In this document: one piece after another, positions 8,201-14,089 of the stretch
Position numbering within the stretch: position 1 is the first letter of the stretch
How the letters are laid out: each line of letters opens with the position of its first letter
Assembly (NCBI GenBank): GCA_903927685.1
Contig: CAIYOB010000748.1
Span: 1-17,641, forward strand
Direction: 5' to 3'
DNA: 17,641 bases
Source of the DNA: an uncultured Planctomycetaceae bacterium
Lineage (GTDB): Bacteria; Planctomycetota; Planctomycetia; Pirellulales; Pirellulaceae
Translations under genes and position numbers: made by a program
The notes under the pieces: generated by a model
The model's database searches: none
Told to the model about the DNA's origin: nothing
What the model saw: only the letters and a program-made list of their open reading frames with translations

Positions 8201-8312
8201 CAAGCGATTCGGCGGCTTCCGCCGAGGACTGGCTCAGCATCCCCAGCCCCAGAACGGTTAGGGCCAGGGCGAATCGGATGCCCAGCGATCGACCATTCAG
8301 AACGGTAGACAT
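5235..8312 (-). CDS. Large secreted PQQ-like propeller protein with methyltransferase-like N-terminus
   Basis: The product is 1,025 residues. A signal peptide covers about 1-33. Residues 45-150 resemble a Rossmann methyltransferase domain: a first strand GLCVLLGDISGQAAVQLA, later ADAVIATGDLAG, and LRPEGQAILGDRRLVKP like the LkPGG strand-turn. The Gly-rich SAM motif is degenerate. A linker VDDWSHPYHGPDNNPQS leads to the propeller, whose blade motifs recur to the C-terminus (AFNGYNGTLLWRRE, IDPQTKEILWRY, LDTKTGQAVWRK, EAATGRLLWRF, LDAATGRIRWQN). A Cys-rich WWPSTCDC stretch lies between the two propeller halves. The ATG at 8312 follows CCGGAGG, which separates it from about 108 upstream residues of Arg-rich shadow frame. 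The role is unknown, and methyl transfer is doubtful given the lost motif. Confidence 0.85.
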   Translation of the reverse strand: MSTVLNGRSLGIRFALALTVLGLGMLSQSSAEAAESLVPRPDATRGLCVLLGDISGQAAVQLARDSELLVYVQLARAADAQAVRKTVAEAGLYGTRVFVEQGDPAHLYLADNLADAVIATGDLAGTIEAEVLRVLRPEGQAILGDRRLVKPLPAGVDDWSHPYHGPDNNPQSRDQVARGPYLTQFLADPRYAPLPQVAVAAGGRVFKAFGHIAFKTREEPWLDTLAAFNGYNGTLLWRREIPAALMVHRNTLIATPTMVYFGDDQSCKVIDAATGQTRDEIAPPADVAGGTFWKWMALEDGVLYALIGDQEQRDPVIRMRSTNHGWPWNPLSPGYNQPEHTWGFGRTLLAIDPQTKEILWRYQEAEPIDSRALCLSHGRIFAYRMGGFLTCLDTKTGQAVWRKTPQTDVALFEALGSYLNRQDWRTNWRTTAYLKCSDKALYFAGPQVAKLVAVAAADGRVLWEQPYSNYQLVLRDDGVYALSGQVGAEVGMGGQYRPELSRIPEPSRKFDPLTGQILAELDLGRRACTRPTGSIDAVFCRASGGSTRLDVASNEWGLISPMRAQCQDGVTIANGLLYWWPSTCDCNLTLYGITCLGPAGDYSFNRPATDAERLETPAASTDVTALPCGNADWPVFRADNSSSGTTAAEVPATVQPAWRTALPPGVTPTAPTAVGELVFVAGSDGVVRALEASSGQPKWTAFTGGAIRLPPTIADGRVLAGSGDGWVYAWEAATGRLLWRFRAAPVERRIPVYGQLSSTWPAASGVLVENGVAYVAAGIVNYDGTHVYALDAATGRIRWQNNATGHMDQVGRTGVSVQGQMLAFDGRLWLAGGNVVSPAAFDLQNGRCLNDPAQHLRRTVNNNVPASESPRGCELHRIGNQVFVSGKPYYSHPQYPVYDWSVTNKTVVSRVGDRDLAWFNNAKLACYARNEASSPEVFARAWGKPEVDGLTPLWTHATPDGRALAIGKNAAVVATDTQVLAINLSDGQPLWTQPLAAPPVPWGLALTRDGSAVVTLENGEAVCLK

Positions 8313-8475
8313 GACGCGACCTCCGGTAGGACACGATTCCGTTGGGAACGACCACACCTCGAATTCTAACAGCCGCAAAGTCGGCCGGCTACCTGCCTGC
8401 CAGCCGCGCTCAGGCAAGTCGCCGTTTCGAATGACTCGCCGACAATCCAAGCGGGCAGTCACATCGCGGCGTCTC

Positions 8476-9579
8476 CTAGACGGCGTCCGAATAGCGGTAC
8501 GTCGGATTCGGACGCCCGGGACGGAAGCTCTGCGTTCGCAGGAATTCCGGCGTCGCCTGCACGTCCTGGCAGGCCGCCTGCACCGCAGCGTGGACATGCG
8601 TCTGCAAGACGGCGGGATCGATGGCCACCCGGGCATTGACGATCACGTCAGCCTGCCGAGTGCGACAACCCGACGCCAGGGAAAGCACCGCTGGCGTGTC
8701 GCTGCTGACCAGATTCGCGATCCCGTGCTGGCCGTCCGCCATGCCGATGGTCTTCAAGTGCGCCGGTTCGGCGGCGCTGGCCGCCAGCGTCTGCTGCAGC
8801 CGCTGGACGATGCCCAGCGACAACTCGTCCAGGGAAAACGCCGTCGGCGCGGTCACGCGGAGACTGCTGTTCAGCCAGCCCAATTCGGCTTCGCCCTCCG
8901 CGTACACGTCGTAGTCCAACTCCAGGATGCGTCGGCCGAAATCGCCCTGCTGATCCAGGATCTCCAGCAGGGCCTCGAACCCGGCTCCCGTGCGAGCCGA
9001 CATTCGCAAGACCGGCACGCCGGGGTACTCGACGGCGATCAGCCCCGCCAATTCCTCGACCTCGTCCGGCCGCAGCTCGTCGATCCGGTTGAGGATCACA
9101 AAGTCGGCTTCCTCCAGCTGCTTCTTGAAGATATAGGCGGCTTGGGGCGAGAAGCCGCCCTGCCGCTGGTTCGCCAGGATCTTGCGGCCATGACTGGGCT
9201 TGAGAATCACACCGTAAGGCGCCACGGAAAACCGCTCCTTGTACAACCGGCGCAGTGGCTGCACCACCGTCGCCACGATGTCGGTGCAACTGCCCACCGG
9301 CTCGGCCAGAATCACATCCGGCCGCTGTTGCGACTCCAGCTGCGCAACGGCCTCGGCCAGGCCGTTGAAGTTGCAGCAGAAGCACGAGCCTGCCACCTCG
9401 CCGACCGGGAGTCCCGTCGCACGCAGCGTGTGCGTGTCAACCAAGTCGGTTGCCTGGTCATTGGTGACAATGCCGACCTGCCTGCCAGAGTCGCGGTACG
9501 CACGGGCCAGCCGGGCGATCGTCGTCGTCTTGCCGGCGCCCAGGAAACCTCCGATCAGGATAAAGCGTGCCTGCGACAT
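8476..9579 (-). CDS. COG0523 (CobW/P47K-type) G3E-family GTPase, candidate metallochaperone
   Basis: The product is 367 residues. The G1/Walker A loop is GGFLGAGKTT (10-19), the metal-site motif is C66-F-C-C69 within GSCFCCNFN, and the base-recognition motif is N164-R-I-D167 in place of the usual NKxD. The segment EPVGSCTDIVATV near 93-105 marks the P47K-like branch common in planctomycetes. The C-terminal half is longer and divergent. COG0523 proteins use GTP to load Zn, Co or other metals onto clients, often under metal-dependent repression. The ATG at 9579 follows GAGGAG. A TTGACA promoter overlapped by a perfect palindrome lies upstream at 9658-9686, suggesting repressor control independent of the neighbouring Se/S operon. 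Confidence 0.88.
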   Translation of the reverse strand: MSQARFILIGGFLGAGKTTTIARLARAYRDSGRQVGIVTNDQATDLVDTHTLRATGLPVGEVAGSCFCCNFNGLAEAVAQLESQQRPDVILAEPVGSCTDIVATVVQPLRRLYKERFSVAPYGVILKPSHGRKILANQRQGGFSPQAAYIFKKQLEEADFVILNRIDELRPDEVEELAGLIAVEYPGVPVLRMSARTGAGFEALLEILDQQGDFGRRILELDYDVYAEGEAELGWLNSSLRVTAPTAFSLDELSLGIVQRLQQTLAASAAEPAHLKTIGMADGQHGIANLVSSDTPAVLSLASGCRTRQADVIVNARVAIDPAVLQTHVHAAVQAACQDVQATPEFLRTQSFRPGRPNPTYRYSDAV

Positions 9580-9657
9580 TTTCGTATCTCCTCTTCGTTC
9601 CGTGTCTCGTGTGGTTGGGCTGCGGAGTCCTGGTCGGCTTGGGATCGTGGTGGGGTT

Positions 9658-9686
9658 CGTATGACATGAACTTCGATTCATGTCAA
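9658..9686 (-). promoter_or_regulatory. Predicted promoter of the COG0523 GTPase gene
   Basis: On the minus strand, a perfect TTGACA -35 box occupies 9681-9686. A weaker -10 candidate, CATACG, lies at 9658-9663 after 17 bases. The palindrome at 9662-9685 fills the spacer, so a bound repressor would block polymerase. The untranslated leader would be about 70 bases. Confidence 0.45.
9662..9685. promoter_or_regulatory. Perfect inverted repeat, candidate operator (TGACATGAA-N6-TTCATGTCA)
   Basis: Nine bases repeat perfectly in inverse orientation around six spacer bases. The core TGAA-N6-TTCA matches the layout of ArsR/SmtB-type metal-sensor operators. It lies 83 bases upstream of the GTPase start and overlaps the -35 element. 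The regulator is not encoded in this window, so the family assignment is inference. Confidence 0.5.
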
Positions 9687-9721
9687 GTAGGACACTGCAC
9701 TTCCGACCGCCTCGAGTGCGT

Positions 9722-9832
9722 TGTCCAGGCTAAGAACTGGGGTTGGGTGCCTGGGGTCGAGCCACGAGGTACGAGTGGCGCGCCCCTCGTTCTTGCCGCT
9801 GGGGGTTCGCTGCGCTCGACGCCAGGCACCCC
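9722..9832 (+). repeat. Dispersed element of about 110 bp, copy A
   Basis: The sequence runs from TGTCCAGGCTAAG to CCAGGCACCCC. It shares a long near-identical core, including CACGAGGTACGAGTGGC-type and GTTCTTGCC-GCTGGGGG-type stretches, with the reverse complement of 12504-12605. An inner inverted repeat (9744-9761 against 9815-9832, about 16 of 18 matches) gives it hairpin-forming ends reading GGTGCCTGG/CCAGGCACC. No ORF of note lies inside. It sits between the DUF3343 gene and the GTPase promoter. Confidence 0.75.
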
Positions 9833-9854
9833 AGCATTCCGCTTTGACAACGCA

Positions 9855-10079
9855 CTATCCGCACGGGTGGATTCCCGCGATTTCGACGTTCGCCGCGTTC
9901 AGGAACTCGCTTGCCGCCTCCCGCTGGCTCCAGTCGAACCGCAGCGCGAGCCCGCAATCGCTGGAAAATTGCCGTGGCGTAGGGATCATCTTGATGACCA
10001 GTCCCTGCCGAAGAAGCGTCTTCTCGGCGCGCATCGCCGACGAGGTGGTGTGGAACAGGACGACGCCGTATTGGCTCAT
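9855..10079 (-). CDS. DUF3343 / putative Se/S carrier-like protein
   Basis: The product is 74 residues, the usual size of the DUF3343 family (described in Pfam as putative Se/S carrier-like). The N-terminus MSQYGVVLFHTTSSAMRAEK is the family's opening strand and helix. C42 lies in the SSDCGLALRF motif, the likely chalcogen-carrying cysteine, and a second cysteine, C73, is at the extreme C-terminus (HPCG). Its ATG overlaps the stop of the upstream cysteine desulfurase (ATGA), so the two are translationally coupled. A carrier that accepts Se or S from the desulfurase is the natural reading. The biochemical role of the family is only predicted. Confidence 0.85.
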   Translation of the reverse strand: MSQYGVVLFHTTSSAMRAEKTLLRQGLVIKMIPTPRQFSSDCGLALRFDWSQREAASEFLNAANVEIAGIHPCG

Positions 10080-11224
10080 GGTTGCACCACCTGCCGAACC
10101 GCCGCCAGAGCGGCCTGAATGTCGTCCAAGGTCGTCGTGGCTCCTGCGGCAAAACGCACGGTGCCCTCGGGAAAGGTCCCCAGGCTGCGGTGCGCGGCGG
10201 GTGCGCAGTGCAGGCCGACCCGGCACAGCACGTCGAACTCGTCGTCCAGCCGCAGGCCGATCTCCGACACGGTTCTGCCGGCGACGGTGAACGACACGGT
10301 GGCCGTACGTTCCGACACGCTTTGCGGGCCGTAGACGGTCACGCCGGGGATGGCAGCGAGCCCATCGACCAGGGCTTGCGTCAAGTCTCGCTCGTGGGCG
10401 CGAAGCGCCTCGACGCCGTGGTCCCGGAGCCAGCGCACGCCGGCCCCCAACCCCGCGATTCCCACGCCGTTGGGCGTCCCGCTTTCGAACTTGTCGGGAC
10501 AGTCCTCCGGCTGGACATCCTGCTCCGAGCGGCTGCCGGTCCCGCCGCGCGTCAACGGTTCGATCAACCTTGTGTCGACCGCGTCGCCGATCACCAAACC
10601 ACCGATCCCAGGCGGACCTTGCAGGCCCTTATGGCCCGTAAACGCCAACAGGTCGACGTCCATGGTCTGGACATCGAGCGGCAGGACCCCGGCGGTCTGG
10701 GCGGCATCCAGCAGGAACCACGCGCCGGCCGAGTGGGCCAGCCGTGCGATCGAGGCGGCGGGCAGGATCGTTCCCGCCACGTTGCTGGCGTGATTGACGA
10801 CGACCAGTCGCGTGCCGGGGGTAATCGCGGCAGCCGCTTGGAGTAAGTCGAGCGCACCGTCCGCGGCGCAGGGGATGACCGACAGTTGGACGCCCCGAGC
10901 CTCCAGAGCACGCAGTGGACGCATCACGGAATTGTGTTCGAGGCCCGTCGTGACGACCCGGTCTCCAGGCCGCAACAGGCCGCACAGGGCGAGGTTGATT
11001 GCGTGGGTGGCGTTCGCCGTGAAGATGATCCGCAACGGATCGGGCGCGCCGAACAAGTCGGCCAGCGACTCGCGCGTGTCATAGACGATCCGGGCGGCGG
11101 CCAGCGACAGGCGGTGCCCCGAGCGGCCCGGATTGCCGCCCGCGTGCTCGCAGAAGTCGGCCATCGCCCGAATGACCGCGGGCGGTTTGGGCCAGGATGT
11201 CGCGGCGTGGTCCAGGTAGATCAT
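10076..11224 (-). CDS. Class V aminotransferase, cysteine desulfurase family
   Basis: The product is 382 residues, starting MIYLDHAATSWPKP. The PLP lysine is K199 in TGHKGLQGPPG, with D173-A-A-Q176 contacting the pyridine ring and H97 in GLEHNS stacking on it. The catalytic cysteine is C340 in RVGLHCAP, placed as in SufS/CsdA-like enzymes. It removes S (or Se) from cysteine (or selenocysteine) to form an enzyme persulfide or perselenide. I chose the ATG at 11224 over a GTG at 11269, because the domain starts there and the GTG would overlap the yedE end. The gap to yedE is 25 bases, and the stop overlaps the DUF3343 start. The context argues for selenium or sulfur trafficking rather than general Fe-S assembly, as no suf or isc genes are present. 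Confidence 0.9.
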   Translation of the reverse strand: MIYLDHAATSWPKPPAVIRAMADFCEHAGGNPGRSGHRLSLAAARIVYDTRESLADLFGAPDPLRIIFTANATHAINLALCGLLRPGDRVVTTGLEHNSVMRPLRALEARGVQLSVIPCAADGALDLLQAAAAITPGTRLVVVNHASNVAGTILPAASIARLAHSAGAWFLLDAAQTAGVLPLDVQTMDVDLLAFTGHKGLQGPPGIGGLVIGDAVDTRLIEPLTRGGTGSRSEQDVQPEDCPDKFESGTPNGVGIAGLGAGVRWLRDHGVEALRAHERDLTQALVDGLAAIPGVTVYGPQSVSERTATVSFTVAGRTVSEIGLRLDDEFDVLCRVGLHCAPAAHRSLGTFPEGTVRFAAGATTTLDDIQAALAAVRQVVQP

Positions 11225-11249
11225 GGTACGTTCGACCGTGCTTTCCGCC

Positions 11250-12356
11250 TCAGGCCGCCGGAGGTTCACGCATGGCCAGCCCGATCAGCCCGCAGGCGAC
11301 CAGTCCCATCATTACGGCCGCCGGACCATATACGCCGGGGCCGGTCGGCGAACTGGCCCAGCCGAAATTGTGCGCGAACCCGGCTCCCACGACCATCCCC
11401 AGGACGAACACGGCGGCGTCCGCGTCACCTTCGCCGGAGAGGATCAATTGGCGGCCGGGACACCCGCCCGCCAGCGTAAAGGCCAGCCCGGAAAGTACCA
11501 TCCCGGCAAAGTTCCACAGCGAGTTGGTGTGCGCGAGCGGCTGGCCCTGGAAGCCCGCCTGAAACTGGCCGAGCGCCAGGTTCGCGGCCCCCGCGACGAC
11601 GACCAGGACCGCGACCCCGTGGAACAACTGCGAATCGCGGACCCACATCAGGTTCCGCAACGCTCCGACGGTGCAAAACCGGCTCCGCTGTGCCAGGAAG
11701 CCCACCAGCAGGCCGACCGCCAGGGAAGCCCCCAGAGCCGCATGCTGGCTGCCGGGCCCCTGGGCCGACTGGAAGATCGGTCCGGTTGGATTCCCCTGGG
11801 CGTCCCGGCCGAACGGCGTTGCGTCAACGGCCGCCAGCAGCAGCGCGCCCATCAGCACCGGCATCACCCAGCCCAGCGCCGGCGTCGCCGGCCGACTCCG
11901 TCCCAGGCTGAACCCGCGCCGCAACAGGAGGACGCCGAGCCCGATGCCGGCAGCCAGACCGGCGATGCCAACCAGAGCGTTTCCGTCTCCGCCGGCCAGC
12001 CGCAGAAAGGCCCGCCATGGACAGCCCAGGAAGGCCAATGCCCCGACCATTGCGAACACGCCTAACAGGAACCGGACCAGCGGCGCGGAACCCGTCCGCG
12101 GCTTGAACTCGCGAAACACGAGCGCGGCCGCGAGCGAACCGAGAACCAAACCGACGATTTCCGGCCGGATGTATTGGACTGCTGCCGCCCGGTGCAAGCC
12201 CAGCGCTCCGGCGATGTCGCGGCAAAAACATGCTACGCAGACTCCCATGTTGCCGGGATTTCCCAGGCGGACCAGGAGCGGCGCGAGGAGGCCGATGACG
12301 GCGCCGGTGAGGATGGGGCCCCAGCGGGAGGTCAGCAGGCGGGCAAGAGCGTTCAT
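11250..12356 (-). CDS. yedE: YedE/FdhT-like selenium-metabolism membrane transporter
   Basis: The product is 368 residues with about ten hydrophobic segments, in the YeeE/YedE (DUF395) transporter fold. The selenium-linked subfamily is recognised by the N-terminal GNMGVCVACFCRD block (C40, C43, C45), LGLHRAAAVQYIRPE next to it, LGCPWR (C112), RSRFCTVGALRN (C228) and GGCPGRQLILSGEGD (C299). Related YeeE proteins import thiosulfate through conserved cysteines, and the YedE/FdhT branch is genetically tied to selenium use. The ATG at 12356 follows GAGAGGA. It is the first gene of a three-gene operon with the desulfurase and DUF3343 protein. Whether the cargo is selenium or sulfur cannot be decided from sequence. 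Confidence 0.88.
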   Translation of the reverse strand: MNALARLLTSRWGPILTGAVIGLLAPLLVRLGNPGNMGVCVACFCRDIAGALGLHRAAAVQYIRPEIVGLVLGSLAAALVFREFKPRTGSAPLVRFLLGVFAMVGALAFLGCPWRAFLRLAGGDGNALVGIAGLAAGIGLGVLLLRRGFSLGRSRPATPALGWVMPVLMGALLLAAVDATPFGRDAQGNPTGPIFQSAQGPGSQHAALGASLAVGLLVGFLAQRSRFCTVGALRNLMWVRDSQLFHGVAVLVVVAGAANLALGQFQAGFQGQPLAHTNSLWNFAGMVLSGLAFTLAGGCPGRQLILSGEGDADAAVFVLGMVVGAGFAHNFGWASSPTGPGVYGPAAVMMGLVACGLIGLAMREPPAA

Positions 12357-12503
12357 GGCGATCCTCTCAAGGCTTTTCTAGTTGCGTGGTTTCCCGGCGC
12401 GACTCCATTCTAAGAACATCCCGAGCAGGGTGGGAGCCCGCTGCAACAGTTCGGCGCGAAGGCAGCGGCCAGGCGTCCGGCGCCGGAGATGTCATGGATG
12501 TCC

Positions 12504-12605
12504 GGGTGCCTGGGGGCGAGCGCAGCGAGCCCCCAGTGGCAAGAACCGGGGACTCGCCACTCGTACCTCGTCTCCGGGTACTCGACCCAAGTCCTTAGCT
12601 TGGAC
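12504..12605 (-). repeat. Dispersed element of about 105 bp, copy B (inverted relative to copy A)
   Basis: The reverse complement of this stretch aligns with 9722-9832. Both have GTCCA-GCTAAG at one end, GACGAGGTACGAGTGGC/CACGAGGTACGAGTGGC and GTTCTTGCC-CTGGGGG-TCGCTGCGCTCG in the middle, and CCAGGCACCC at the other end. It also contains its own hairpin (CTGGGGGC...GCCCCCAG). It lies upstream of yedE, at the end of a decayed HEAT-like gene fragment. The two copies bracket the Se/S operon. Confidence 0.75.
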
Positions 12606-12963
12606 GACTCACTTGGGGGGGCAGGGATCTCGCACCAATCCTGCCACGCCTGCCGATCGTAGCCGTAGTCCCGGCCGCTGTGCTCGACGAGCAGCCAGCG
12701 TGCCAGCTCGCAGGGAACGGGTACCCTCAGGCATTTCGTCTCCACTCTCCCGCTGATGTGCCGGCCCCACCTGCTGCCCCACGAGGCAGCCCGTGCCGGA
12801 ATCTGCCACACAACGTGCGGGACGGGTTTTGGACGACCAGGATCTCGATCAGCGCGGCCACGCCCGTCGGCGAGTCATAACTCGCCGACGGGCGGAGCAG
12901 ATTCGCCGCGCACAGCCCCAGCAAGGCCGGATCGCGGTATTGCTGGACGCTCAATCGATCCAT
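12603..12963 (-). pseudogene. Decayed HEAT-repeat-like gene fragment
   Basis: One frame begins LSVQQYRDPALLGLCAANLL and continues ...GVAALIEILVVQNPSRTL, which reads like HEAT-repeat helices. A different frame downstream gives PCELARWLLVEHSGRDYGYDRQAWQDWC, resembling the final repeat of planctomycete HEAT proteins (helix, then GxDfGyDxxAWxxWw). The two parts are out of frame with each other, and the joining segment is Arg/Gly-rich nonsense. There is no signal peptide or full-length domain. It starts just after the Fic stop codon and runs into repeat copy B. I read it as the tail of a lost gene, with limited confidence in the family. Confidence 0.35.
12861..12894. repeat. Perfect 34-bp palindrome (15-bp stem, 4-base loop)
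   Basis: CGCCCGTCGGCGAGT (12861-12875) is followed by CATA and then its exact reverse complement (12880-12894). There is no T-tract. It lies within the HEAT-like remnant, where in one frame it encodes RPSASYDSPTGVA. The perfection inside a decayed gene suggests an inserted or conserved repeat unit rather than coding constraint. Confidence 0.7.
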
Positions 12964-12977
12964 CCGCGTTCAGGTCA

Positions 12978-13613
12978 TCAGCCATGTGCGTCGCGTGATC
13001 TAGGCGGTTCAGGAGCGGCGGAGACAGAGAACCTCGCGTGAAGTTCAATCAGCGGTCCCATTTCTCCGTGATCGGCAAGCTTAATCGCGGCCAGATACTC
13101 CGATCGGACAGGGCTTACTCCGCCAATGGTCTGCTCTGGCCACATCGTGATCGGATGGTTGTGCAGTCGCAGCCAGATATTTGCCAGCACCCGAGACCAA
13201 CGACCGTTGCCTCCCATGAAAGGATGAATGTACACGGCTCGATGATGCAGGTGGACGGCTTGTTCCAGAACGTCAGGCCAGTGTTCCTCGCGGTAGGTGA
13301 GGTCCTCGAGCATGTCCAGAAGTTGGATCTCCACCTGATGCCACGTGACACCGATATTGAGGTCGCAACGACGCGGCTTGCCTGCCCAGGTCCAAACGTC
13401 GCCAAACATGTCCCGATGCAGTCGCAAACACCATCGAAGATCAAAGGGGGCCGTGCGTCGGCTGGGCTTTCCGTGTAGATACTTCACGGTAGCCTTTAGG
13501 ATGTTCTCCGCCTCGGCAAGAGAAAGCTGCTTGCGGGTCATTATTCCCGTTGGTTTCAGGCCCGAAATGTCGTCGATCGGCGTTTCGCCGGGCAGGGAAT
13601 TCCAATTCGACAT
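12978..13613 (-). CDS. Fic/DOC-family protein (mobile mystery protein B-like), putative toxin
   Basis: The product is 211 residues. The Fic core motif is H130-P-F-M-G-G-N-G-R-W-S-R141. Upstream features fit the family: FGDVWTWAGKPRRCDLNIGV near 70-89 is the flap region, and the helix with HLHHRAVYIHPF precedes the active loop. Fic enzymes transfer AMP or related groups to hydroxyl side chains. Here the usual acidic Mg-binding position after the motif's HPFx is G134, a deviation also expected in the mobile mystery protein B branch, which often has Asn. The start codon follows the XRE stop directly (TAG then ATG), with a G-rich ribosome binding site. It is likely the toxin of a two-gene module. 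Target and reaction type are unknown. Confidence 0.85.
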   Translation of the reverse strand: MSNWNSLPGETPIDDISGLKPTGIMTRKQLSLAEAENILKATVKYLHGKPSRRTAPFDLRWCLRLHRDMFGDVWTWAGKPRRCDLNIGVTWHQVEIQLLDMLEDLTYREEHWPDVLEQAVHLHHRAVYIHPFMGGNGRWSRVLANIWLRLHNHPITMWPEQTIGGVSPVRSEYLAAIKLADHGEMGPLIELHARFSVSAAPEPPRSRDAHG

Positions 13614-13985
13614 CTACCCCCACCACAGTTTTCTTTTCGACCGGAGTAGCCTTTCCGTTGTCTCCGAAACAAGCCTTTCCAAGTCCCGTTGATCCAGCCC
13701 CTGCCCCTCCAGTCCACATGTCCCCTGAACGGATGTAACCAGCCTTCTGGCGAGGTCCTGTGCAAGTTGCCGACAGAGTTCGCTGCTTTCGACCCGGGAC
13801 TCGGCGGTCAGTTCCATCCCCAAAGCATCTGCGATGGCGGCTACATTGGCCAAACTCGCTCCGTCTCGCTCTTTTGACATGATTCTATTGATAGTCGGAA
13901 GCGAGACGTGACTCCGCTTGGCCAGTGCCGACCGGCTCATTCCCAATTCCCGTCGCCGTTCTTCCATCCGCTGCAAGATATTCAT
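13614..13985 (-). CDS. XRE-family HTH protein with Fic-inhibitory-like C-terminal motif, putative antitoxin
   Basis: The product is 123 residues. Residues 4-60 are an XRE/Cro helix-turn-helix domain (RRELGMSRSALAKRSHVSLPTINRIM with a recognition helix, then ANVAAIADALGMEL). The C-terminal part is helical and contains T89-C-G-L-E93-G94, which fits the (S/T)xxxE(G/N) motif by which class I Fic antitoxins block the ATP site of their partner. The stop codon abuts the Fic start. A promoter at 14062-14089 leaves a leader of about 70 bases, and autorepression is likely by analogy. It could act both as DNA-binding regulator and direct inhibitor. Confidence 0.8.
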   Translation of the reverse strand: MNILQRMEERRRELGMSRSALAKRSHVSLPTINRIMSKERDGASLANVAAIADALGMELTAESRVESSELCRQLAQDLARRLVTSVQGTCGLEGQGLDQRDLERLVSETTERLLRSKRKLWWG

Positions 13986-14061
13986 CGGATTGTCCCAAAC
14001 ACTTCCAAACTGACAGATTCACGACGATGCAATACCCGCCTGTCAACGAGCGCACATGGGA

Positions 14062-14089
14062 ATTGTATCACGAATGACATGTTTTTCAA
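14062..14089 (-). promoter_or_regulatory. Predicted sigma-70-type promoter of the XRE-Fic pair
   Basis: On the minus strand TTGAAA (14084-14089) and TACAAT (14062-14067) are separated by 16 bases, close to consensus. The start would fall near 14055, about 70 bases upstream of the XRE ATG. It overlaps the first codons of the FGE-like remnant on the other strand, showing that the remnant's upstream region has been replaced. Confidence 0.5.

Noticed and set aside
8152..9669. 505-codon open frame on the plus strand opposite the COG0523 GTPase
   Set aside because: It is the antisense of a clearly recognised GTPase and has Arg/Gln/His-rich composition with no domain, an expected shadow in high-GC DNA.
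12407..12412. TAGAAT as a -10 box for yedE
   Set aside because: No acceptable -35 sequence at 16-18 bases upstream.
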